Source: Pseudomonas cichorii
GTDB lineage: Bacteria; Pseudomonadota; Gammaproteobacteria; Pseudomonadales; Pseudomonadaceae
DNA length: 64,000 bases
Reading direction: 5' to 3'
Assembly (NCBI RefSeq): GCF_018343775.1
Contig: NZ_CP074349.1
Coordinates: forward strand, 2,594,001 to 2,658,000
In this document: one piece after another, positions 16,690 through 25,553 of the stretch
Position numbering within the stretch: position 1 is the first letter of the stretch
Layout: every line of letters starts with the position of its first letter
Notes under the pieces: generated by a model
Database searches by the model: none
Told to the model about the DNA's origin: nothing
The model's input: only the letters and a program-made list of their open reading frames with translations
Made by a program: the position numbers and the translations under genes

Positions 16690-19596
16690 TCAAAGCTCCT
16701 GGCGCTGGTTTTCAGGATCGAAGAAGGGCAGTTTCACCACGGTGGCCTGGACCACGACACCGTCCTCGACCCGGATCGGAATCTGCTGGCCGGGCGTGCT
16801 CTGATCAAAGGCGGCGTAGGCCAGACCAATGATTTTGCCCAGGCTCTGTGAGTACTCGCAGGAGGTCACGTTGCCGCTGATGTCCGGCCCCTTGAGCACC
16901 AGATGGCCCTCCAGTGGTTGCGGGCTGGCCTTGGGCAGGGTGAAACCCACCAGCTTGCGGGTCTGCGGCTGGGCTTCAAGGATGTCCACCGAGCGGCGAC
17001 CGACAAAGAACGGCTTGGTACGGCTCACTGCCCAGCCCATGTCGATTTCGCCTGGATGGGTCATGCCGTCGGTGTCCTGGCTAATGATCACGTGGCCTTT
17101 TTCAAGGCGCAGCAGGCGCTGGGTTTCGACCCCGAAAGGACGTATGTCGCAGGCCTTGCCGGCTTCGATCAGGGCGTCCCAGAGTCGCAGGGCATGGCGC
17201 GCCGGAACGTGGATTTCATAACCCAGTTCACCCACGAAACCCACTCGCAACAGACGGGCCTTGATCCCGGCCACGGTGCCTTGGCGCACTGCCAGGTATG
17301 GGAAGCCTTCGGCGGAAAGATCCAGATCGGAGCAGACTTTTTCCAGGACCTTGCGCGAGTCCGGTCCGGCCACGTTGACGGCTGAAATCGCTGCCGTGAC
17401 GTTGGCGATGTCCACGTTCAGACGCCATTGGGCGTTCCACTTGAGCATTTGCTGGTAGATACGATCCACGCCGCTGGTGGTGGCGGTGACGTAGAAATGG
17501 TTATCGGCGAAGCGCGCACAGACGCCGTCGTCTATGACCACGCCATGTTCGTTGGTCATCAACGCATAGCGCGAACGGCCCACCGGCTGCTTGAGAAAAG
17601 CGAAGGTGTACATGCGATTGAGCAGTTCGGCGGCGTCCGGGCCGCGTACATCCAGCCCGCCGAGCGTCGAGACGTCGATGATGCCGACCTTGTTACGCAC
17701 GTGCAGGGCTTCGGCCTGCATGCATTTATCACGCTCGTTTGTCTTCCCGTAATACGCGGGACGCTGCCAGATGCCAGCGGGCATCATCTTCGCTCCTGCT
17801 TCTACGTGCCGTTTGTGCATCGGCGTCTGCCGGTACGGATCGAAAGCCCGCCCTGCGACGTGGGCCAGCTTCTCGGCCTCGAAAGGCGGGCGGGCAGTGG
17901 TGACACCCGTTTCGCTGATACTGCGTTGTGTCGAAGACGCGACCAGGCGAGCTGTTGGCAACGCCGAATGCCGACCTTGGGACGGACCCATGCCGACTGT
18001 GGAATAGCGCTTGACCAGTTGCACGTCGCGGTAGCCGATGCGCGTGGCATTGACGATGTCGCGCACTTGCAGGTCTTCGTCGAAGTCGACGAAATCCTTG
18101 CCCTTGGGATGAGGGAAGATAGGCCAGGCAAAGTTGACGCGGGCTTCGGTGCGCAGAGGCTGCGGGCTGGTGTCGGGTTCCAGGCCCAGCGCGGCAACCA
18201 CTTCGGCGCTGGCATGAATGGCATCGGCCAGCACATTGTCCAGCGCATGATAGCCATGCACCGAGCCGGCTACATTCAGGTTTTTCGGCAGGCCGCTCAG
18301 GGTGAATTCCGACAGTTGATCGTCATAGCTCAACTTGCCGCCTGCCTGACACAGCAACTGATAGACCGGCATGTAGCCGCCGGACATGCACAGCAGATCG
18401 CACTGGACGGTCAGGCCGCTATTGGCGACCTGACCCTGGCCGGTGATCTTGCGCAGATCTGCGCCGCTCACATGGCGCATGCCTTTTTCATGCAACGCTT
18501 CATAGACGGTGGTGCTCGGGTGGCAAGGGATGCCGCGTTTTTCCAGGGCGCTCAGAAGGGCACTGTCTACAGGGTTGGCGCGCATGTCTGCCACGGCAAC
18601 GACTTCTACGCCCTGATCATGCAGATCCAGAGCGGCCAGATAGCCGTCGTCATTACCGGTCAGAACCACGGCGCGTTTGCCGGGCTTGACGGCATACAGC
18701 TTCATCAGGCGCTGTGCGGCGCTGGTCAGCATCACACCGGGCAGGTCGTTGTTGCGGAAAATCACCGGTTGGTCGAACGAGCCGCTGCACACCAGGCAGT
18801 GAGTCGCACGCACTTTGTACATGCGCTTGCCCTGAATGACCGGCAGGTAGTTATCGGTGAACCAGGCATTGCAGGTAGCCTGCTTGAGCACGCGAATATT
18901 GGCGTGGTCTTCCACAGCATCGATCAGGTTGCGCCGCAGTTTTTCACCACGCTGGCCTTCGATATCGAAACGGGCATAGGTCAGCGAGCCACCGAGAATC
19001 GGTTGCTGTTCGATCAGCAAGACCTTGGCACCGGCATTGGCGGCTGTCAGTGCTGCCTGCAAACCGGCCGGGCCTGCACCGATGATCGCCAGATCGGTGA
19101 ACAGATAAGCCTTGTCGTAATACTCGGGCTGGAATTCAAGGTCCAGCACCCCCAGCCCGGCTTTCTTGCGGATGATCGGTTCCCAGACTTTCCACATGCC
19201 CTTGGGTTTGTAGAACGAACGGTAATAGAAGCCCACTGGCATGAACTTCGAGAACTTGCCCAGATAGGCGTCCTTGTCGTTGTCCAGCGAGCCGTTGAAA
19301 TTTTGCCCGGTCACTTGCAGGCCGGCTTCAAGTGCATGGGCATCGGCCAGTACGTTGGGTTCGCTGGGCAACTGGATCAGCGTATTGGCGTCTTGCCCGG
19401 CCATGGTCAGCGGGCCACGCGGACGGTGGTATTTGAACGAACGCGACAGCAGAAAGCGGCCGTTGGCGAGCAGGGCGCTGGCGATGCTGTCGCCTTGCAG
19501 TCCCTGATAGGACTTGCCGTCAAAGCTGAACGTCAGCGGCTGATTGCGATCGATCAACAGGCCCATGGGGGCCGGCAGGCGGGTCAGGGTGCTCAT
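16690..19596 (-). CDS. mgdC: Sarcosine-oxidase alpha-like subunit; probable N-methylglutamate dehydrogenase subunit C
   Basis: A 968-residue homologue of SoxA. An N-terminal 2Fe-2S-ferredoxin-like fold without cluster (about 15-100, FSFDGKSYQGLQGDSIASAL) is followed by an NAD-binding Rossmann domain starting DLAIIGAGPAGLQAALTAANAG near residue 168 and a flavoprotein body (LVCSGSFDQPVIF). The last about 370 residues are a GcvT-like tetrahydrofolate-binding module (RVGFVGELGYEIHVP, RPFGVETQRLLRLEKGH). In the family this subunit hands the methyl carbon, oxidised at the beta-subunit flavin, to tetrahydrofolate as methylene-THF. It overlaps the delta-subunit stop by 4 bp. Its neighbours argue for the N-methylglutamate substrate; a true sarcosine oxidase cannot be excluded without assay. 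Confidence 0.88.
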   Translation of the reverse strand: MSTLTRLPAPMGLLIDRNQPLTFSFDGKSYQGLQGDSIASALLANGRFLLSRSFKYHRPRGPLTMAGQDANTLIQLPSEPNVLADAHALEAGLQVTGQNFNGSLDNDKDAYLGKFSKFMPVGFYYRSFYKPKGMWKVWEPIIRKKAGLGVLDLEFQPEYYDKAYLFTDLAIIGAGPAGLQAALTAANAGAKVLLIEQQPILGGSLTYARFDIEGQRGEKLRRNLIDAVEDHANIRVLKQATCNAWFTDNYLPVIQGKRMYKVRATHCLVCSGSFDQPVIFRNNDLPGVMLTSAAQRLMKLYAVKPGKRAVVLTGNDDGYLAALDLHDQGVEVVAVADMRANPVDSALLSALEKRGIPCHPSTTVYEALHEKGMRHVSGADLRKITGQGQVANSGLTVQCDLLCMSGGYMPVYQLLCQAGGKLSYDDQLSEFTLSGLPKNLNVAGSVHGYHALDNVLADAIHASAEVVAALGLEPDTSPQPLRTEARVNFAWPIFPHPKGKDFVDFDEDLQVRDIVNATRIGYRDVQLVKRYSTVGMGPSQGRHSALPTARLVASSTQRSISETGVTTARPPFEAEKLAHVAGRAFDPYRQTPMHKRHVEAGAKMMPAGIWQRPAYYGKTNERDKCMQAEALHVRNKVGIIDVSTLGGLDVRGPDAAELLNRMYTFAFLKQPVGRSRYALMTNEHGVVIDDGVCARFADNHFYVTATTSGVDRIYQQMLKWNAQWRLNVDIANVTAAISAVNVAGPDSRKVLEKVCSDLDLSAEGFPYLAVRQGTVAGIKARLLRVGFVGELGYEIHVPARHALRLWDALIEAGKACDIRPFGVETQRLLRLEKGHVIISQDTDGMTHPGEIDMGWAVSRTKPFFVGRRSVDILEAQPQTRKLVGFTLPKASPQPLEGHLVLKGPDISGNVTSCEYSQSLGKIIGLAYAAFDQSTPGQQIPIRVEDGVVVQATVVKLPFFDPENQRQEL

Positions 19597-19898
19597 CCTG
19601 CGATCTCCTTGGACGGGGCCGGTGTGAAATCGACGCGGGCGGTAAAGATTTCCCGTGGGTCGAAGGTGCGGATGATTTCGTCGCTGGCGGTATGGCGCTC
19701 GGCCAGGAACCAGTAGCTGGACGGGTTATGCATCCACCATTCGCGCACTACGCCCAGAGTGTCCTCGCTGTTGAAGACGTAATCGGCCCATTCGGCATCG
19801 GTGCAGGTCTGAGGGTCGGGCATGAGCTTGAATTCGCCGCCGTAAGTGAATTCGCTGATATTGCGTGGCCCGTTGAGCGGGCATGTCATGACTTTCAT
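19593..19898 (-). CDS. mgdB: Sarcosine-oxidase delta-like subunit lacking half of the zinc ligands; probable N-methylglutamate dehydrogenase subunit B
   Basis: A 101-residue SoxD homologue, recognisable from GPRN-x-x-EF-x-YGGE and DPQTCTDAEWADYVF. SoxD subunits bind a structural zinc through C-P-x-C-G near the start and a His/Cys pair in W-V-H-x-x-x-C. Here the first motif reads CPLNGP (second Cys replaced by Asn) and the second reads WWMHNPSSYWF (His kept, Cys replaced by Ser), so only two of four ligands remain. The ATG at 19898 (MKVMTC) gives the family length; the longer upstream frame runs into the beta-subunit gene. It starts 13 bp after the beta-subunit stop. Confidence 0.85.
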   Translation of the reverse strand: MKVMTCPLNGPRNISEFTYGGEFKLMPDPQTCTDAEWADYVFNSEDTLGVVREWWMHNPSSYWFLAERHTASDEIIRTFDPREIFTARVDFTPAPSKEIAG

Positions 19899-19911
19899 GT
19901 GTCGCTCTCCG

Positions 19912-21153
19912 TCAGTGGCTGGCCGCTGTCGCGCCCATTTCGTTGACTTGCCGGAAGGTCGAGAAACGTTCCAGGCCAAAGGGTTTGATCAGGTCCGGCA
20001 CCTTGCCGCCGCTGGCCACGAGTTCCGCCATGGTCTTGCCGCAGATGGGCGTGGCCTTGAAGCCCCAGGTGCCCCAGCCTGCATCCAGGTAATAATTCTT
20101 TACCGGCGAAAGGCCCATGATCGGGCTGTAGTCCGGGGTCATGTCGGTGATCCCGGCCCACTGGCGCATCAACTTTGCATTGGCCAGGAACGGGAACATC
20201 TCGATGGCGTGGGCCAGCAGGCTTTCCTTGAGGTCCAGGGTGGAGCGGGTATTGAACAGCGGGTAAGGATCGGAGCCGCCGCCAAACACCACTTCGCCGC
20301 GACTGGTCTGCTGCACGTAGCAATGCAGGGCCGATGAACTCACCAGCGGGTCGAGAAAGGGTTTGAACGGTTGGGTCACCATGGCTTGCAGCGGGAAGGT
20401 CTGGATCGGTGAGCGAATCCCGGCTTTCTTCATCAATTGCGAACTCATGCCCGCCACCGCCTGCACTGCGCAGCCGCATTTGATGGTGCCGCGATTGGTC
20501 TTCACGGCGGTAATGGTGCCGTTTTCAATGACCAGCTCCTGAACTTCGGTGAGCTGATGGATCTCTACGCCACGCTTGGCCGCCTGCTTGGCATAACCCC
20601 AGGCCACGGCGTCATGCCGGGCGGTGGCGCCGTCGATGTGCCACAGACCGGCGATCACCGGCAGATGGCCCGGATCGAGGTTGAGGGAAGGCACCAGTTC
20701 ACGGATCTGCTGGCGGTCGATCATTTCGGTACGGCCACCGAAATGCTTGTTGACCTCGGCGCGCTGGCGGAACGAACGCACCGTCGCGTCGGTATGCGCC
20801 AGGGTGAGTTGCCCGCGATGGGAGTACATGATGTTGAAGTCGAACTCGTTGGACAGGCCTTCAAACATCCGCACCGATTCGGCGTAGAAACGCACGCCTT
20901 CGCTGGTGAGGTAATTGGAGCGGATGACGGCTGTGTTGCGTGCTGTGTTGCCACCGCCCAGGTAGCCTTTTTCCAGCACGGCGATATTGGTGATGCCGTG
21001 GTACTTCGACAGGTAGTACGCAGTGGCCAGGCCGTGACCGCCACCGCCGATGATCACCACGTCATAAGAGGTTTTGAGTTCCTTGGGCGCAGGCAGATCC
21101 ACCTCGACCGGATACTCCGAGCTGAGCCCGTACTTCAATAGATTGAAAGGCAT
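19912..21153 (-). CDS. mgdA: Sarcosine-oxidase beta-like subunit; probable N-methylglutamate dehydrogenase subunit A
   Basis: A 413-residue DAO-family flavoprotein, homologue of SoxB, the subunit that carries the covalent FMN and the amine-oxidising site. The dinucleotide-binding motif [19 protein letters not shown] sits near residue 30, [18 protein letters not shown] near 85, [14 protein letters not shown] near 180 and the C-terminal [21 protein letters not shown] near 365. The family's flavin-attachment His is expected in the [14 protein letters not shown] region. It overlaps the end of folD by 19 bp and is followed after 13 bp by the delta subunit. Chemistry in this pathway: N-methylglutamate to glutamate plus methylene-THF. 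Confidence 0.87.
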   Translation of the reverse strand: MPFNLLKYGLSSEYPVEVDLPAPKELKTSYDVVIIGGGGHGLATAYYLSKYHGITNIAVLEKGYLGGGNTARNTAVIRSNYLTSEGVRFYAESVRMFEGLSNEFDFNIMYSHRGQLTLAHTDATVRSFRQRAEVNKHFGGRTEMIDRQQIRELVPSLNLDPGHLPVIAGLWHIDGATARHDAVAWGYAKQAAKRGVEIHQLTEVQELVIENGTITAVKTNRGTIKCGCAVQAVAGMSSQLMKKAGIRSPIQTFPLQAMVTQPFKPFLDPLVSSSALHCYVQQTSRGEVVFGGGSDPYPLFNTRSTLDLKESLLAHAIEMFPFLANAKLMRQWAGITDMTPDYSPIMGLSPVKNYYLDAGWGTWGFKATPICGKTMAELVASGGKVPDLIKPFGLERFSTFRQVNEMGATAASH

Positions 21154-22040
21154 ACGGCCTCCGATTGGCTACGTTGCGCTTGGGCCTGCTGACGGGCAGC
21201 GGTCACGGTGTTTTTCATGAGAAAGGCAATGGTCATGGGGCCGACGCCACCCGGCACGGGAGTAATGGCCGAGACTCTGGACAGCGCGCTGTCGAAATCC
21301 ACATCGCCGACCAGACGGCTGCGGCCGTTGTCCTGGATGCGGTTGATGCCGACGTCGATCACCACGGCGCCGGGCTTGAGCCAACCGGCATCGATCATGC
21401 GCGGGCGACCGACAGCCGCGACCACGATATCGGCCAGTAGGCACAGGGCCCTGGCGTCGGCACTGCGCGAATGCACGACAGTCACCGAGCAGTGAGCCTT
21501 GAGCAGCAGGGCGGCCATGGGTTTGCCGACGATATTGGAGCGGCCGATCACCACCGCATGCTTGCCGGTGAGATCACCACAGGTGTCCTCCAGCAACTGC
21601 ATGCAGCCACTGGGCGTGCAGGGGGTCAGCACATCGCGGCCCTGGCTCAGACCGCCGACGTTTTCACTGTGAAAACCGTCCACGTCCTTGCACGGGTCGA
21701 TGGCCTGCAAGGCCCGGGCTTCTTCGATATGGGGCGGCAGTGGCAGTTGCAGCAGGATGCCGTTGACCTTCGGGTCTGCATTCAACTCGCTGATCAGCGC
21801 CAGCAAGCGGGCCTGGGAGCTGTCCGCAGAGAGTCGGTATTCCAGCGAGTGAATGCCGGCTTCCTCGGCGCGCAGGATCTTGTTGCGCACATAGACCTGA
21901 CTGGCCGGGTCTTCCCCCACCAGAATCACCGCCAGCGCAGGCTCTATGCCCTCGGTCTTGAGTCGCTGGACATCGGCTTTGACCTGCTGCAGCACTCGAC
22001 CTGCAGCCGCCTTGCCATCAATCAGTTTTGAAGTGTTCAC
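21135..22040 (-). CDS. folD: Methylenetetrahydrofolate dehydrogenase / methenyltetrahydrofolate cyclohydrolase
   Basis: A 301-residue bifunctional cytosolic enzyme converting 5,10-methylene-THF to 10-formyl-THF through methenyl-THF, with NADP. Signature stretches are [14 protein letters not shown] with the catalytic Lys, [31 protein letters not shown] and [18 protein letters not shown], and the end signature [18 protein letters not shown] is complete. The start is a GTG at 22040 overlapping the purU stop as GTGA, so the two are coupled. Placement with purU and the mgd genes means that methylene-THF from N-methyl oxidation is passed on to formyl-THF and formate. It is probably a second, pathway copy of folD (inference). 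Confidence 0.95.
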   Translation of the reverse strand: MNTSKLIDGKAAAGRVLQQVKADVQRLKTEGIEPALAVILVGEDPASQVYVRNKILRAEEAGIHSLEYRLSADSSQARLLALISELNADPKVNGILLQLPLPPHIEEARALQAIDPCKDVDGFHSENVGGLSQGRDVLTPCTPSGCMQLLEDTCGDLTGKHAVVIGRSNIVGKPMAALLLKAHCSVTVVHSRSADARALCLLADIVVAAVGRPRMIDAGWLKPGAVVIDVGINRIQDNGRSRLVGDVDFDSALSRVSAITPVPGGVGPMTIAFLMKNTVTAARQQAQAQRSQSEAVCLSIY

Positions 22041-22903
22041 CTGAAGATCACCGTTCTGTCCGTGTTGAGGAACACACGATGCTCAAGGTGGTATTTCACC
22101 GCCCTGGACAGCGCAATGGTCTCGGTATTGCGGCCAGCGGCCACCAGATCGTCAGGCAGGTAGACGTGATCCACACGCTGCACCTCCTGCTCGATGATCG
22201 GCCCTTCGTCCAGGTCGCTGGTGACGTAATGCGCGGTTGCGCCGATCAGTTTCACGCCACGTTCGTAAGCCTGGTGATAAGGCTTGGCGCCCTTGAAAGC
22301 GGGCAGAAAGGAGTGATGGATATTGATTGCCCGGCCCGACAGTTGCTGGCACAGGTCATCGGAAAGGATCTGCATGTAGCGGGCGAGCACCACCAGTTCG
22401 GTGCCGGTTTCATCGACCACTTTCATCAGCGCCGCTTCCTGCTGGGCCTTGATTTCCTTGGTAACCGGCAGGTAGATGAAACGAATGCCTTCACGCTCGG
22501 CCATCGGGCGCAGGTCCAGATGGTTGGAGACGATGGCGGTGATGGTCATGTCCATCTCGCCTTTGTGGTAGCGATACAGAAGGTCGGTCAGGCAATGGTC
22601 GAACTTGCTGACCATCAACAGTACGCGCATGGGGTGGCGCGTGTCGTGCAGTTCCCACTGCATGGAAAAGTCACTGGCGACGGCGTCGAAACCGTCCTTG
22701 AGCTGCTGGATATCGCCTTGATGACCATCGTTGAAGCGAAACACCGCACGCATGAAGAATTTGCCGCTGAACTCGTCATCGAACTGGGCCATTTCACCGA
22801 TGTAGCACTGGTTGTCTGCCAGATAGGAAGTCACCGCCGCGACAATGCCGGAAGTCGCCGGGCAACTGATCTTGAGGATGAAATGGTTCTTTTCGTGTTG
22901 CAT
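22037..22903 (-). CDS. purU: Formyltetrahydrofolate deformylase
   Basis: A 288-residue enzyme hydrolysing 10-formyl-THF to formate and THF. An N-terminal ACT domain (about 7-85, [21 protein letters not shown]) precedes a formyltransferase-fold catalytic domain with [34 protein letters not shown] and the terminal catalytic Asp context [11 protein letters not shown]. The ATG at 22903 has AGAGGA at a good distance. It is the first gene of the minus-strand arm. With FolD it removes surplus one-carbon units and frees THF, so methylamine serves as a nitrogen source while its carbon leaves as formate (inference from gene content). Confidence 0.95.
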   Translation of the reverse strand: MQHEKNHFILKISCPATSGIVAAVTSYLADNQCYIGEMAQFDDEFSGKFFMRAVFRFNDGHQGDIQQLKDGFDAVASDFSMQWELHDTRHPMRVLLMVSKFDHCLTDLLYRYHKGEMDMTITAIVSNHLDLRPMAEREGIRFIYLPVTKEIKAQQEAALMKVVDETGTELVVLARYMQILSDDLCQQLSGRAINIHHSFLPAFKGAKPYHQAYERGVKLIGATAHYVTSDLDEGPIIEQEVQRVDHVYLPDDLVAAGRNTETIALSRAVKYHLEHRVFLNTDRTVIFR

Positions 22904-22984
22904 GGCTTGTCCTCTGGAAAGTGGCGGCAGCTCAGCGCAGGGCGAAATATTCGGGGGTGAACATTATTTTTGCGGATGAATAAA

Positions 22985-23001
22985 AATTCCTGATGGGAAT
23001 T
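22985..23001. promoter_or_regulatory. Palindrome upstream of purU operon, shared with gmaS promoter region
   Basis: AATTCC-TGATG-GGAATT, perfect 6-bp arms, 82 bp upstream of the purU start. A close relative (TTTTCC-TGATC-GGAATA) lies downstream of the gmaS sigma-54 promoter at 24005-24021. A shared operator for the local XRE-cupin or IclR regulator is inferred. Confidence 0.5.
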
Positions 23002-23096
23002 AAATATTCACAGATGGCGTTTTATAGGCGAAAGAATCTGTAGCGTCCAGAGGTTTTTGGAAACTTTTTTAACTGTGGGGAAATTTTTGTGATGGG

Positions 23097-23170
23097 CTTT
23101 CGCGAATAAACGGAGCGCCGCCCGATTGCTCCTACACAGCCTGCATAGGAGCGAATTCATTCGCGAAAAA
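23097..23170. repeat. REP/REPIN-type element
   Basis: Two inverted copies of GGAGC(GAAT)..ATTCGCG: TTTCGCGAATAAA at 23098 and TAGGAGCGAATTCATTCGCGAAA at 23147, with CGGAGCGCCGCCCGATT inside. The same 17-bp insert recurs at 28527. It probably also serves as a 3' stabiliser or terminator for the XRE gene. Confidence 0.75.
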
Positions 23171-23196
23171 GGTTCAGAGGAAGGCCGACTGTTAAC

Positions 23197-23802
23197 TCAC
23201 TCGCCCTGTGCCCCATAGTTCATGATCGACAACAGACGAATCGGCACTTGCACCAGCTGTTCCGGCCCATGAGGAATCTCGCCGTCGAAGGTCAGGCTGT
23301 CTCCAGCCTCCATGCGATACACCTGATTGCCATGGCGATAGATCAGCTCACCTTCCAGCAGGTGCAGGAATTCGGTGCCAGGGTGGGAGAAGGTCGGGAA
23401 CTCTTCGCTGGCATCGTCCATGGTCACCATGTAGGCCTCGAAACTTTTCTTCGGCCCGCGTGTGTGGTTGAGCAGGTGATAGGTGTGGCCTTTCTCGGTT
23501 CCACGCCTCACCACTTCCAGCCCTTCATCGGCCTTGACCAACAGCGCGCTGCTGCCTTGTTGATCGTACTGGCTGAACAGTTTGGACATGGGCATGCCCA
23601 ACACGTCGCACAGGCGGCTGAGGTTATCCAGGCTGGTGGACACCTGAGCGTTTTCGATCTTGCTCAACATGCCCTGGCTGATGCCGGCGATACGGGCCAC
23701 GTCGGCCAGTTTCAATTCCTGGGCCTGACGCTGGCGCTTGATCTGGATACCCAGGTATTGCTCAAGCTTCAGCTTGGGTTGGGGTTCGTTCGGCATATTC
23801 AT
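23197..23802 (-). CDS. XRE-family regulator with C-terminal cupin domain
   Basis: About 201 residues. A lambda-repressor-like helix-turn-helix (about 16-70, LGIQIKRQRQAQELKLADVARIAGISQGMLSKIE) is joined to a cupin sensor domain (about 110-190, HPGTEFLHLLEGELIYRHGNQVYRMEAGDSLTFDGEIPHGP). This XRE-cupin layout is common among regulators of amino-acid and amine catabolism, such as PuuR-type proteins. It is divergent from gmaS and upstream of purU, between the two arms, and is the leading candidate to bind the paired palindromes. The ATG at 23802 is preferred over a TTG at 23826; neither has a strong ribosome site. Confidence 0.85.
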   Translation of the reverse strand: MNMPNEPQPKLKLEQYLGIQIKRQRQAQELKLADVARIAGISQGMLSKIENAQVSTSLDNLSRLCDVLGMPMSKLFSQYDQQGSSALLVKADEGLEVVRRGTEKGHTYHLLNHTRGPKKSFEAYMVTMDDASEEFPTFSHPGTEFLHLLEGELIYRHGNQVYRMEAGDSLTFDGEIPHGPEQLVQVPIRLLSIMNYGAQGE

Positions 23803-23839
23803 CGGCTTTGCACGGTTTCCGCTCAATAATTTTTATTTC

Positions 23840-23854
23840 GCACCATGAATGTGC
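23840..23854 (+). promoter_or_regulatory. Candidate NtrC enhancer site
   Basis: GCACC-ATGAA-TGTGC, with extended arms CGCAC / GTGCG, matches the NtrC consensus GCACC-N5-GGTGC at nine of ten arm positions. It lies about 120 bp upstream of the -24 element at 23971, the normal distance for a sigma-54 enhancer. Binding is inference. Confidence 0.5.
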
Positions 23855-23924
23855 GAGATCCCTGTCCGCGCAGTGGCGTGCGTCGGTTTATTCCCTCAAG
23901 GAAAACGAGTTTCCCATATATACA

Positions 23925-23937
23925 GCGGAAATTCCGC
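23925..23937. promoter_or_regulatory. Palindrome between XRE gene and gmaS promoter
   Basis: GCGGAAATTCCGC, 6-bp arms around one base, about 35 bp upstream of the -24 element. Possible operator; no regulator can be assigned. Confidence 0.35.
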
Positions 23938-23956
23938 CTTTGGCTGAATTCGACTT

Positions 23957-23968
23957 TTGGTATACCAA
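23957..23968. promoter_or_regulatory. TTGGTATACCAA palindrome at the gmaS promoter
   Basis: A perfect 12-bp palindrome ending 3 bp before the sigma-54 -24 element. It fits the TNGTNNNACNA pattern of FadR-subfamily GntR regulators. The same GGTATACC core occurs twice upstream of the monooxygenase gene near 31133 and 31196. Confidence 0.45.
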
Positions 23969-23970
23969 GA

Positions 23971-23986
23971 TGGCAAGGGCTTTGCA
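23971..23986 (+). promoter_or_regulatory. Sigma-54 (RpoN) promoter of gmaS
   Basis: TGGCAAGGGCTTTGCA: GG and GC separated by exactly 10 bases, in good agreement with TGGCACG-N4-TTGCA. The predicted transcript start is near 23998, about 92 nt before the gmaS ATG. RpoN dependence fits nitrogen-controlled use of methylamine. Confidence 0.7.
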
Positions 23987-24004
23987 TTCCTGAAGGGAAA
24001 GTAA

Positions 24005-24021
24005 TTTTCCTGATCGGAATA
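24005..24021. promoter_or_regulatory. Second copy of the TTCC-TGATS-GGAA palindrome
   Basis: TTTTCC-TGATC-GGAATA, just downstream of the predicted gmaS transcript start, where a bound repressor would block elongation or open-complex formation. Its partner lies at 22985-23001 before purU. Confidence 0.5.
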
Positions 24022-24089
24022 AGTGTTCCGGCAGGAAGTGAACAGCGGTCCCCACCTCAACGTTTTGCTTTCGCCAGGAGACAAGTCTC

Positions 24090-25424
24090 ATGTTGCCAAC
24101 AGAAACACAGCGTCTGATCGAGGAGCACGGCATCAAGTACGTGCTGGCTCAGTTCGTGGATATCCATGGCTCCTCCAAGACCAAATCGGTTCCTGTCTCG
24201 GGCCTGGAGATGGTGATCGAAGATGGCGCCGGTTTTGCCGGTTTCGCCATCTGTGGCATGGGCATGGAGCCTCATGGCCCGGATTTCATGGCCAAGGGCG
24301 ATCTCTCTTCGCTGACGCCGGTGCCCTGGCAGCCGGGTTATGGCCGGGTGGTGTGTATCGGTCACGTCGAAGGCAAGCCCTGGCCTTATGACAGTCGTTA
24401 CGTGTTGCAACAGCAGGTCGAGCGCCTCAGCCAGCGGGGCTGGACCCTCAATACCGGCCTGGAACCTGAATTCAGTCTGTTCAAACGCGATGCGGCGGGC
24501 AGCCTGCAACTGGTGGACAACAGCGATAGCCTGGACAAACCGTGCTACGACTACAAAGGCCTGTCACGTTCCCGGGAATTCCTTGAGCGCTTGACCGAAG
24601 CCTTACAGCCAGTGGGTTTCGACATCTACCAGATCGACCACGAAGACGCCAACGGCCAGTTCGAGATCAATTACACCTACAGCGATGCCATGGAGTCGGC
24701 GGACCGCTTCACTTTCTTCCGCATGGCGGCCGGCGAGATCGCCAATGACATGGGCATGATCTGCTCGTTCATGCCAAAGCCCGATCCCAAGCGCGCCGGT
24801 AACGGCATGCACTTTCATCTGTCGATCAGCAGCGCCACCAACAAGAACATGTTCCATGACGCCAGCGACCCGAGCGGCATGGGCCTGTCGAAAATGGCTT
24901 ACCACTTCGCCGCCGGGCTACTGGCCCACGGCCCGGCCCTGTGTGCCTTTGCGGCACCGACGGTCAACTCCTACAAGCGTCTGGTGGTGGGTAACTCGTT
25001 GTCCGGTGCGACCTGGGCTCCGGCCTTTATCGCCTTTGGCGCCAACAACCGCTCGGCCATGGTGCGAGTGCCTTATGGCCGTCTCGAATTCCGCCTGCCG
25101 GACGCCGGTTGCAACCCGTATCTGGTCAGTGCCGCGATCATCGCCGCAGGCCTGGACGGTATTGATCGGCAACTGACGATCGACACCGTCTGCAATGAAA
25201 ACCTCTACAAGCTGAGCCTGGAAGAAATCGCCGCACGAGGCATCAAGACCCTGCCGCAATCCCTCAAGGAAGCCTGCGACGCCCTGGAAGCCGACCCGTT
25301 GTTCGCCGAAGTGCTGGGCAACGAAATCGTTGGCGAATTCATCAAGCTCAAACGCATGGAATGGGTGGAATACAGCCGCCACGTCAGCGACTGGGAAGTG
25401 AAGCGGTATACGGAATTTTTTTGA
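24090..25424 (+). CDS. gmaS: Type III glutamine-synthetase-like enzyme; probable gamma-glutamylmethylamide synthetase
   Basis: A 444-residue GS-family ligase. Family motifs are LEPEFSLF near residue 125 (metal-binding Glu), [18 protein letters not shown] near 190, [11 protein letters not shown] near 235 (ATP/ammonia site) and [26 protein letters not shown] near 325. The glutamine-synthetase adenylylation Tyr loop is not evident. GlnT/GS-III-like proteins placed with mgsABC and mgdABCD are gamma-glutamylmethylamide synthetases, making gamma-glutamylmethylamide from glutamate, ATP and methylamine, the entry step of the N-methylglutamate pathway. The assignment rests mainly on context. It starts the plus-strand arm under the sigma-54 promoter. 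Confidence 0.85.
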   Translation: MLPTETQRLIEEHGIKYVLAQFVDIHGSSKTKSVPVSGLEMVIEDGAGFAGFAICGMGMEPHGPDFMAKGDLSSLTPVPWQPGYGRVVCIGHVEGKPWPYDSRYVLQQQVERLSQRGWTLNTGLEPEFSLFKRDAAGSLQLVDNSDSLDKPCYDYKGLSRSREFLERLTEALQPVGFDIYQIDHEDANGQFEINYTYSDAMESADRFTFFRMAAGEIANDMGMICSFMPKPDPKRAGNGMHFHLSISSATNKNMFHDASDPSGMGLSKMAYHFAAGLLAHGPALCAFAAPTVNSYKRLVVGNSLSGATWAPAFIAFGANNRSAMVRVPYGRLEFRLPDAGCNPYLVSAAIIAAGLDGIDRQLTIDTVCNENLYKLSLEEIAARGIKTLPQSLKEACDALEADPLFAEVLGNEIVGEFIKLKRMEWVEYSRHVSDWEVKRYTEFF

Positions 25425-25428
25425 ATTC

Positions 25429-25529
25429 AGCTGCAAGTTTTTAGCTGCAAGCTGCAAGTAAAAGCAGTCGGCGGCGGACACAGGATTTTCAATTAACCCG
25501 GACAGCTTGCAGCTTATGGCTTGCAGCTT
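25429..25529. repeat. Inverted repeats of AGCTGCAAG between gmaS and mgsA
   Basis: CAGCTGCAAG and AGCTGCAAGCTGCAAG (25429-25458) face GCTTGCAGCTTATGGCTTGCAGCT (25506-25529). The transcript could form a long hairpin in the 129-bp gap inside the operon, so it may tune mgsA expression or mRNA stability. The motif resembles short dispersed repeats seen in Pseudomonas intergenic DNA. Confidence 0.6.
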
Positions 25530-25553
25530 TCCTCGCGAAGTGAGACTGCCCCT

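Noticed and set aside
17428..19716. 762-codon plus-strand frame opposite the SoxA-like gene
   Set aside because: Antisense to a well-recognised gene; the translation resembles no protein family.
16136..21153. Interpretation as the soxBDAG operon of glycine-betaine/sarcosine breakdown
   Set aside because: glyA and other choline/betaine genes are absent, while gmaS, mgsABC and amt homologues flank it and the delta subunit has lost zinc ligands; not excluded fully.
22904..23196. Search for a sigma-54 promoter before purU
   Set aside because: No GG-N10-GC arrangement of good quality was found on the minus strand.
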